The translations under genes were made by a program, and so were the position numbers. 5,075 nucleotides of DNA from Bacteroidales bacterium (lineage in GTDB: Bacteria > Bacteroidota > Bacteroidia > Bacteroidales > Dysgonomonadaceae), in NCBI GenBank assembly GCA_012798745.1, contig JAAZMQ010000025.1, forward strand, positions 1 through 5,075, read 5' to 3'. Under the pieces are notes generated by a model, which saw nothing but the letters and a program-made list of their open reading frames with translations, searched no databases and was not told the DNA's origin. Below, one piece after another: positions 1 to 5,075 of the stretch; position 1 is the stretch's first letter, and each line of letters begins with the position of its first letter.

Positions 1-833
1 CCTTTCGTTCGCCCGCTCGCGATACCATTCTCTCCTACGCCACAAAAGAAGTGGGGAGAGGATTCGGTTTTGGTCTCCATGAAGCATTAGATCAAATCGG
101 TGCCATCATCGGTCCCCTCATCTTTTCTGTAATCCTCTTTGCCGGAGGCAACTATCGCTCGGGTTTTTCTGTCCTGTGGATACCGGCACTGATAGTAATG
201 GCCATTCTGTATGTAGCCAGAAACCGGTTACTTCACCCCGAAAAATTGGAAAGTGAACAAGAAGCCGGCGCAAAAAACAACCCCATTTTTTCAAAGATTT
301 TTATTCTTTACTCGTTATTTACTTTCTTTGCCGTAGTCGGATTTGCCAATTTCCCGCTCATTTCCTACCATCTTAAAATAAAGGCTATCGTGAGCGATGC
401 CCAAATCCCTGCGCTGTTTGCTTTAGCTATGGGAGTGGATGCTCTAACGGCATTAATAATAGGAAAGGCTTACGACCGTGTGGGATTAAAAACGCTGATG
501 ATCATCCCTCTCTTTTCGGTTTTCATCCCTTTCTTAACTTTCAGCAACATGCTCGTTTTCGTGATTATCGGGATCATTTTATGGGGAATTGTTCTTGGTG
601 TTCATGAAACTATCATGAGGGCAGCTGTTGCCGACCTCACCGCGATAAGTCGTCGGGGATCGGCTTATGGAATTTTCAACACCATCTTCGGACTCTCGTG
701 GATGTTGGGAGGTGCCTTAATGGGAATGCTTTACGAACATTCGGTTTTCTCTTTGATTTTACTGGCAGCCCTGTTCGAGTTGATAGCAATCCCCTTTTTC
801 CTAATTTTGACAAAAGAATACAAGACCCGCTGA
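1..833 (+). CDS. MFS transporter, C-terminal part (5' end outside window)
   Basis: Integral inner-membrane transporter of the major facilitator superfamily; the substrate cannot be told from the sequence. The frame is open from base 3 and ends with TGA at 831-833, giving 276 visible residues, about two thirds of a usual 390-420 residue MFS protein. A GTG at 51 could be mistaken for a start, but the 16 codons before it (FRSPARDTILSYATKE) continue the same conserved block into GRGFGFGLHEALDQIGA, so the gene truly begins off the left edge. I count eight hydrophobic segments, consistent with TM5 to TM12. The sequence GKAYDRVGLKTL (near 463-498) fits the second copy of MFS motif A, in the loop between TM8 and TM9. 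The family resembles bacterial MFS_1 proteins that carry the ARDTLLS...GFGLHEALDQIGA block. No gene follows within 240 bases, so it is probably the last gene of its transcript. Confidence 0.9.
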   Translation, partial: FRSPARDTILSYATKEVGRGFGFGLHEALDQIGAIIGPLIFSVILFAGGNYRSGFSVLWIPALIVMAILYVARNRLLHPEKLESEQEAGAKNNPIFSKIFILYSLFTFFAVVGFANFPLISYHLKIKAIVSDAQIPALFALAMGVDALTALIIGKAYDRVGLKTLMIIPLFSVFIPFLTFSNMLVFVIIGIILWGIVLGVHETIMRAAVADLTAISRRGSAYGIFNTIFGLSWMLGGALMGMLYEHSVFSLILLAALFELIAIPFFLILTKEYKTR

Positions 834-1076
834 AACCACTTCCGGCAAAGGCACTATCCTAATTGGATTAATAAATTAGATATCATACCTCAACGCCCTC
901 CACCAAACAGATATCACCGTTCTGCCAAAACAAACGGAAGCCGGCAATCCCTCTAAATACCCTAAAATTAACGCGCAAATTTATTGCATAAATTCATTCA
1001 TAAAGAGACTAAAGAGCGTATTTTTTTGCTATATTTGTAGAAAGCATGTGCAAAAACAATAAAACAATATGCGACC
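834..1076. other. Intergenic region between MFS gene and lipoprotein gene
   Basis: This stretch has no convincing coding frame. A weak AT-only inverted repeat (CTAATT at 859-864 with AATTAG at 874-879, loop of 9) lies 26 bases past the MFS stop. It lacks a GC stem and a T tract, so I do not call it a terminator. The right end is strongly AT-rich and carries the promoter core listed separately. Confidence 0.6.
1030..1037 (+). promoter_or_regulatory. Bacteroidota-type -7 promoter element (TATATTTG)
   Basis: TATATTTG is an exact match to the TAnnTTTG core used by the Bacteroidota primary sigma factor. It lies 39 bases before the ATG at 1077, giving a short leader. The expected upstream TTTG element 19-21 bases away is not visible (that stretch reads GAGACT), so the promoter would depend on the -7 element and AT-rich context. 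It probably drives the lipoprotein gene alone. Confidence 0.6.
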
Positions 1077-1550
1077 ATGACAACGAACAAAACCACCGAA
1101 AAAATAAGGATTGCCAATTTCATTAAAGCCGTACTCTTGCTGGCTTTAACGATCGGAATGCCTTTAACGGGCTGCAAAACCACCAGAAAAGCAGAAAGCA
1201 CTGCACAACAGCCGCCCAAAGTGAAACTGGTAAAGAACAATACCGAAGATGAGAAAGACTCCGTAGAATACGAATTGATCGTACTCGATCCGAAATTCGA
1301 ATCCTGGTTGGCAACCCAACCCTCCCCACATTTTTACTCGCAGCAATATTACGAAAGCTGGAACCGACTCTACGTAAGCGAATGGAACCACCGCCACAAC
1401 AATCCGCTGCGCTACGGAAGTTTTTACGCAACCTATATCGACTATGATCCCCATATCGATTACGGTCTGGAACTCAATTACCGTTTGTATTACTATTTCC
1501 GGTTTATAGAAGATGAATACGGCATCGTGCTCATTCCGCGAGGCAGATAA
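1077..1550 (+). CDS. DUF6146-type small lipoprotein
   Basis: A 157-residue predicted lipoprotein of unknown function. The N-terminus has a basic, polar n-region (to about residue 17), a hydrophobic stretch of about residues 18-30 and a lipobox LTGC with the lipidated cysteine at residue 33. The mature protein would be about 125 residues, anchored to the inner or outer membrane. Residues 34-60 are polar and lysine-rich, like a flexible tether. From about residue 63 (VEYELIVLDPKFESWLATQ) the sequence matches my memory of the Bacteroidota family DUF6146: a paired W/Y-rich block ending in YGLELNYRLYYYF and a final hydrophobic strand (GIVLIP). The C-terminal half is unusually rich in tyrosine. The start is the ATG at 1077; an ATG at 1069 in another frame stops after three codons. 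No Shine-Dalgarno is visible, as is normal in this phylum. It has its own promoter and no close operon partner. The family assignment is from memory and no role is established. Confidence 0.8.
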   Translation: MTTNKTTEKIRIANFIKAVLLLALTIGMPLTGCKTTRKAESTAQQPPKVKLVKNNTEDEKDSVEYELIVLDPKFESWLATQPSPHFYSQQYYESWNRLYVSEWNHRHNNPLRYGSFYATYIDYDPHIDYGLELNYRLYYYFRFIEDEYGIVLIPRGR

Positions 1551-1559
1551 AAAACCATA

Positions 1560-1664
1560 TGTAACCGAAAAGCCACGAGGAAATTAATTCACGCATTTGC
1601 AATAAAAAAACCCGTCAAACAAAGATCAAAAATAATTTATAATAAAACTTGATATCCGGTTACA
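1560..1664. repeat. Widely spaced 8-base inverted repeat (TGTAACCG / CGGTTACA)
   Basis: TGTAACCG at 1560-1567 is the exact reverse complement of CGGTTACA at 1657-1664. The arms enclose 89 bases, and the match does not extend outward. I see no target-site duplication outside the arms. A match of this size could easily arise by chance in a 258-base gap, so any role in structure or mobility is unproven. Confidence 0.3.
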
Positions 1665-1719
1665 AAATGGAACAAGAAAAGTGATCGCAAAACCCAAAGA
1701 AACAGTCAATCAACAATAG

Positions 1720-1733
1720 TTTGTTCTTTGTTC
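1720..1733 (+). repeat. Perfect tandem repeat TTTGTTC x2
   Basis: TTTGTTC at 1720-1726 is followed directly by a second copy at 1727-1733. The pair sits 30 bases upstream of the likely -7 promoter element of the glycoside hydrolase gene, which is where an activator could bind. No regulator gene is present in the window to pair with it, so a regulatory role is only a guess. Confidence 0.4.
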
Positions 1734-1737
1734 ATTA

Positions 1738-1770
1738 TCTGCCAAATTTTAAAATAAAATAATATCTTTA
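1738..1770 (+). promoter_or_regulatory. Probable promoter of the glycoside hydrolase gene
   Basis: TATCTTTA at 1763-1770 matches seven-eighths of the Bacteroidota -7 consensus TAnnTTTG (last base A instead of G). TCTG at 1738-1741 is a three-of-four match to the upstream TTTG element at a 21-base spacing, within the usual 19-21. The leader to the ATG at 1809 would be roughly 30 bases. It likely serves the downstream fusion gene at 3225 as well, because no better promoter is seen between the two genes. Confidence 0.45.
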
Positions 1771-1808
1771 CATTTCGTATTATATAGTTTTTTGAAGAAG
1801 AAATAATC

Positions 1809-3110
1809 ATGAATTCACAACACTTAAAGAAGAGTTGGAGCAATTACTTTCTCACTTTAATTGGGATTGTTTTTGTGCTCGAGCTAATAGGGATGCCAAG
1901 GAGCATCCACGCCGCTGAAACCAAACAATCCAAGTTGGTGATTCCGCAAGGATTCGGGGTAAATATTCACTTCACAGATGCACGACCGGGCGAAATGGAG
2001 ATGCTGGCTGCATCGGGCGTAAAGTGGATTCGCATGGATTTCACATGGGGAGCAACGGAACGTGAACGAGGAATATACGATTTCTCAGCGTACGAACGAC
2101 TTGTAGCTTCCATGGAAAAATACAGCATTCGTGGTCTTTTCATTCTGGACTACGGCAATCGCCTGTATGACGATGGATTAGCACCTTATACGGATGAGGG
2201 CCGTAAAGCCTTTGCGCGTTGGGCAGCCACAGCCACAAAACATTTTCAAGGTCACAATATCCTTTGGGAAATGTATAACGAACCAAATATCGGATTTTGG
2301 AAGCCTAATCCCAACGTAGAAGACTACATCAAACTAGCCATAGAAGTAGGCAAGGCAATCAGAAAAGAATCTCCCGGCGAGATTTATATCGGACCGGCAA
2401 CCTCACAGATTGACATGAGGTTTCTGGAAGCTTGTTTCCAAGGTGGGTTATTGGAATATTGGGATGCTGTTTCTGTTCACCCCTATCGCCAGACTCCACC
2501 GGAAACTGTTCTTCCCGAATATGAAAAACTGGCGGAACTCATTGCTAAATATGCGCCAAAGGGAAAACAAATCCCGATCATTTCGGGAGAATGGGGTTAT
2601 TCGGCAGCTTGGCAAAATTATGACGAAGAACGGCAAGGAAAGTACCTTCCCCGTCAGTGGCTAACCAATATAGCGGCGGGCGTTCCCCTTTCGATCTGGT
2701 ACGATTGGCATGATGATGGTCCGGACCCCAAAGAACCTGAGCACCATTTCGGTATGGTAACCTACCCATACCATAAGGATCGCAATCCGGTGTACGATCC
2801 CAAACCGGCGTATGTGGCAGCCAAAACGCTGTGTCAAGTGCTTGAGGGATACACGTTCGTCGGACACGTTATCTTTCCAGATACAAACCTCGAAAACTGC
2901 TTCGCTCTCCGTTTCGAAAAAAACAGTAAAATCGCTATCGCTGCATGGTGTAGCGAGGATGAAACAACCCAACAAGCTGAGTTCCCGATCCCCCGCGGCT
3001 CGTATCGGCTAATTGACTATTTAGGATCTCACTTAGGTTCTCGCAAGGCGAACAAAGAAGGACTCACGGTTGAACTAACCGACACTCCTGTGTACATAAT
3101 CGCACAGTAA
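1809..3110 (+). CDS. Exported clan GH-A glycoside hydrolase (cellulase-family-like)
   Basis: A 433-residue enzyme predicted to cleave a glycosidic bond with retention of configuration; the substrate is unknown. Residues 1-36 form a signal peptide: basic start, hydrophobic stretch about 13-30, cleavage near IHA|A or HAA|E. Residues 48-345 read as a TIM barrel: FGVNIHF (beta-1), VKWIRMDFTWG (beta-2), GLFILDYG (beta-3), ILWEMYNEPN (beta-4) with acid/base Glu158, WDAVSVHPY (beta-6) with His224, IPIISGEWG (beta-7) with nucleophile Glu261, and LSIWYDWHDDG (beta-8) with Trp297. The order and the roughly 100-residue gap between the glutamates are typical of clan GH-A (GH5, GH39 and relatives). Residues 346-433 look like a small beta-rich C-terminal domain, as in several GH-A families. 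The ATG at 1809 follows a purine-rich GAAGAAG at 1794-1800 and gives a complete signal peptide. The GH family number is not certain: GH5-like and GH39-like both fit. It is probably co-transcribed with the gene at 3225. Confidence 0.85.
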   Translation: MNSQHLKKSWSNYFLTLIGIVFVLELIGMPRSIHAAETKQSKLVIPQGFGVNIHFTDARPGEMEMLAASGVKWIRMDFTWGATERERGIYDFSAYERLVASMEKYSIRGLFILDYGNRLYDDGLAPYTDEGRKAFARWAATATKHFQGHNILWEMYNEPNIGFWKPNPNVEDYIKLAIEVGKAIRKESPGEIYIGPATSQIDMRFLEACFQGGLLEYWDAVSVHPYRQTPPETVLPEYEKLAELIAKYAPKGKQIPIISGEWGYSAAWQNYDEERQGKYLPRQWLTNIAAGVPLSIWYDWHDDGPDPKEPEHHFGMVTYPYHKDRNPVYDPKPAYVAAKTLCQVLEGYTFVGHVIFPDTNLENCFALRFEKNSKIAIAAWCSEDETTQQAEFPIPRGSYRLIDYLGSHLGSRKANKEGLTVELTDTPVYIIAQ

Positions 3111-3224
3111 TGTTCCAATGGAAACCGCTTAAAAAGTTGGATTAATTACATGAAATTACGATAAAAGGATAGAATAGTTTTTATAATTGATTGAATCAAA
3201 TATAACTACTAAATAATTTTTCGC
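3111..3224. other. 114-base spacer between the two hydrolase genes
   Basis: This very AT-rich, non-coding stretch shows no GC-rich hairpin with a T tract, so there is no visible terminator. Sequences such as TAGTTTTT (3175-3182) and TAATTTTT (3214-3221) resemble a degenerate -7 element, but the key G is missing and the second would leave almost no leader. Co-transcription of the flanking genes is therefore the simpler reading. Confidence 0.5.
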
Positions 3225-5075
3225 ATGAAAAAAAGGGAACTTCAATATTTAAAATTTGTCCTTGAGATCTCGATTCTTCTGGTTTCAATCGATAGCGTTA
3301 ATGCAAGAAATTTTCCAGAAAAAAGTTGGGAAAGTAGAACACCTTCTGAGTTAGGAATGTCAGCGAAAAAACTCAAAAAAGCGGCGGATTATATTGGCGG
3401 TAACGGATGCATTATAAAAGACGGGTATCTTATCTACGGATGGGGAAAATATACGGAACCATCTGATATTGCATCTGCAGCAAAACCGTTTTATACTCAT
3501 TTTCTTTTTAAGGCGATAGAAGATACAAAAATTTCCTCAATCGATGAGTCGATTGCCCAATATGAAAAAAGACTAAATGTACTAAACCCTAATCTCGGAT
3601 ATAAAGATAAATTTATTACATGGAGGCATTTTGCAACGCAAACTGCATGCTATGGTGTAAGTGAGAAACCCGGCACTGCATTCGTCTACAACGACTGGCA
3701 AATGGCTTTATTCGTGGACATTCTTTTTAAGCAAGTCTATAAAACAGAAGTATCGGAATGGGATAATAAAATCCTCCACCCCTTGTTAACAGACCTTATT
3801 GAATGCCAAGATAATCCCACTTTGCTCGCATTCGGTACAAACAATCGTCCGGGCAGAATTGCTATTTCTCCAAGAGACTTTGCCCGATTTGGCTTGCTTT
3901 ACCTGAATCAGGGCGTATGGAACAAAAATCAAATAATCGCCCAAGGGTTTGCAAAACTTGCAATTACTGATCCATTACCCAATTCAATTCCAAGAACCTC
4001 CGGAGTTCAGGCGGAAATGATTGAAGGGCAAAGGACAATAGGTTCACAAGTCATACCGGACAATCAATGTGAACACAAGGGCAGCTATAGTTGGTTGTGG
4101 TGGGTAAACGGGATTGACTCCAACGGGAAGCGAAATTGGTTGGATGCCCCTCACGATACTTTTGCGGCTCTTGGACATGGAGGAAAGGAAGCCTTAATAA
4201 TAATCCCATCCTGTAATCTTATATTAAGCTGGAATCAGTCGTCTATCGATACCGATGAGGAGCAGAATCATGCAATAAAACTCGTTATTCAATCTATTAA
4301 TCATCTTGATTTAATGCAAGGAATTACCAGCAATAAGAATAATCGAGCGCATCTAATCCGACGGAATGGTATTCCTTTTTTCATCTGCGGGCCGGGTGAC
4401 CCTGAAGATTTCCTCTATCAGGGTGAAGAAAATCCAAACGGAACAAGAAATGGCGATCAGATACAACTTATTAAGAAACTTGCCATTAATGGAGGAAATT
4501 GCATTTATATGATAGGTGTCAGATCTCATGGAGGAGATGGGGATCCATCTCAGAATCCATTTATGAATCATGATCCGAATAAACCGTTGAATAATGAAAT
4601 CCTGAATCAATGGGAAAGCTGGTTCGAGGAAATGGACAGAAACGATATCCTGATCTTTTTTATATTCTACGATGACAGTACATGCATTTGGCACACCGGT
4701 GATGAAGTATGCACGCAAGAAAAAACGTTTTTTGAAAATATTGTGAATCGATTCAAGAAATTCAATAATCTAATCTGGTGCATCGCCGAAGAATATCAAG
4801 AAGTTTATACAGCAAAACGTATTTCCAAACTTGCCTCAATAATCCGTCATTGTGATGAATTCAGACATCCAATCGCGGTACATTCACTCGACGGCATAGA
4901 TTTTGGTATATTAGCTGATGATCCGAATATTGATCAATTTGCGATTCAGTACAATGTAAAATCGGATACCGAATTACATAACGGCATGGTTGAAGCTTGG
5001 AATCTTGCACGCAAGAGATACAACATAAACATGTCAGAATCAGCTGGATTCGGTACCGGCGAATCTGCAAGAAAG
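3225..5075 (+). CDS. Exported fusion: beta-lactamase-like serine hydrolase + GH-like TIM barrel (3' end outside window)
   Basis: The frame is open from ATG 3225 to the last base, giving 617 residues with no stop. Residues 1-27 form a signal peptide (KKR start, hydrophobic centre, cleavage VNA|RN), so the protein is exported. Residues 38-362 resemble the beta-lactamase/class C serine hydrolase fold: SELGMSAKKL entry, SxxK as SAAK (Ser84, Lys87), YxN-type motif as YND (155-157), the SPRDFARFGLLYLNQG helix (215-230) and GHGG (317-320) in place of the KTG box. Such proteins are usually esterases, amidases or peptidases rather than antibiotic-resistance enzymes. Residues 375-617 form a second domain: NGIPFFICGPGDPEDF, RSHGGDGDPSQNPF, FFIFYDD, LIWCIAEEY and NMSESAGFG, in an order that suggests a GH-A-like TIM barrel. 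Glu523 is the candidate acid/base and Glu605 the candidate nucleophile. The barrel is cut by the window edge. Eleven cysteines lie after the signal peptide. The first domain is fairly certain; the second is inferred from motif order, and the substrate is unknown. Confidence 0.8.
   Translation, partial: MKKRELQYLKFVLEISILLVSIDSVNARNFPEKSWESRTPSELGMSAKKLKKAADYIGGNGCIIKDGYLIYGWGKYTEPSDIASAAKPFYTHFLFKAIEDTKISSIDESIAQYEKRLNVLNPNLGYKDKFITWRHFATQTACYGVSEKPGTAFVYNDWQMALFVDILFKQVYKTEVSEWDNKILHPLLTDLIECQDNPTLLAFGTNNRPGRIAISPRDFARFGLLYLNQGVWNKNQIIAQGFAKLAITDPLPNSIPRTSGVQAEMIEGQRTIGSQVIPDNQCEHKGSYSWLWWVNGIDSNGKRNWLDAPHDTFAALGHGGKEALIIIPSCNLILSWNQSSIDTDEEQNHAIKLVIQSINHLDLMQGITSNKNNRAHLIRRNGIPFFICGPGDPEDFLYQGEENPNGTRNGDQIQLIKKLAINGGNCIYMIGVRSHGGDGDPSQNPFMNHDPNKPLNNEILNQWESWFEEMDRNDILIFFIFYDDSTCIWHTGDEVCTQEKTFFENIVNRFKKFNNLIWCIAEEYQEVYTAKRISKLASIIRHCDEFRHPIAVHSLDGIDFGILADDPNIDQFAIQYNVKSDTELHNGMVEAWNLARKRYNINMSESAGFGTGESARK

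Larger units (their letters stand above)
1551..1808. other. Intergenic region between lipoprotein gene and glycoside hydrolase gene
   Basis: This AT-rich stretch has no credible coding frame on either strand. It contains an 8-base inverted repeat with arms 88 bases apart, a run of seven A followed by CCCG near 1605-1614, a tandem TTTGTTC repeat, and a probable promoter core. I see no GC-rich hairpin followed by T residues, so no terminator is called for the lipoprotein gene. Confidence 0.6.

Noticed and set aside
51..833. MFS gene starting at GTG 51 as a complete 260-residue protein
   Set aside because: The reading frame continues upstream to base 3 with residues that belong to the same conserved block, and four expected N-terminal membrane segments are missing. 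It is a truncated gene, not a short one.
859..879. Inverted repeat after the MFS gene as a terminator
   Set aside because: The stem is only six base pairs, mostly A-T, and no T tract follows.
1069..1080. Three-codon leader peptide (ATG CGA CCA TGA) overlapping the lipoprotein start
   Set aside because: It could couple translation, but such short frames arise by chance and nothing else supports it.
998..1240. Minus-strand hydrophobic frame of 80 residues
   Set aside because: It lies antisense to the promoter and signal-peptide region of the lipoprotein gene. Its hydrophobicity is a by-product of the opposite strand, and it has no promoter or recognisable family.
1123..1454. Two overlapping minus-strand frames of about 100 residues
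   Set aside because: Both lie opposite the DUF6146-type gene and show no family motif, signal or promoter.
3175..3221. Separate promoter for the fusion gene
   Set aside because: The candidate -7 sequences lack the key G, no upstream TTTG fits, and the second leaves almost no leader before the ATG.
3474..4184. Antibiotic-resistance beta-lactamase
   Set aside because: The KTG box is absent, the YxN motif is altered, and the domain is fused to a glycosidase-like barrel. A carbohydrate-related esterase or amidase is more likely.
4353..4718. Minus-strand frame of 121 residues
   Set aside because: It overlaps the long + strand fusion gene, which has recognisable motifs throughout this stretch. 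The minus frame shows none.

Overview
The window looks like chromosomal DNA of a Bacteroidota bacterium, most likely from the order Bacteroidales. Three things point there: a promoter core of the Bacteroidota type (TAnnTTTG, here TATATTTG at 1030-1037), AT-rich leaders without a clear Shine-Dalgarno sequence, and a lipoprotein of the DUF6146 type, a family I know from this phylum. The placement rests on these signals only; no rRNA or marker gene is present. All supported genes lie on the + strand.

Layout. Positions 1-833 are the C-terminal two thirds of an MFS transporter whose start lies left of the window. A 243-base gap follows, with a promoter near its right end. Positions 1077-1550 encode a small, tyrosine-rich DUF6146-type lipoprotein. 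A 258-base gap follows, holding a probable promoter, a perfect 7-base tandem repeat and a distant inverted repeat. Positions 1809-3110 encode an exported clan GH-A (TIM-barrel) glycoside hydrolase with both catalytic glutamates visible. After 114 bases, a very long reading frame starts at 3225 and is still open at the last base (617 codons seen).

This last gene is the most interesting item. It encodes an exported two-part protein. The first part, about residues 38-362, is a serine hydrolase of the beta-lactamase/class C type (SAAK, YND and GHGG motifs). The second part, from about residue 375 onward, looks like a glycoside-hydrolase-type TIM barrel. It would join a possible esterase or amidase to a possible glycosidase in one polypeptide.

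The last two genes are probably co-transcribed and may form a small glycan-degrading locus in the periplasm or outside the cell. No SusC/SusD pair, regulator or transporter for such a locus is visible here. The MFS and DUF6146 genes appear to be unrelated neighbours. No RNA gene, insertion sequence, CRISPR array or prophage feature was recognised.
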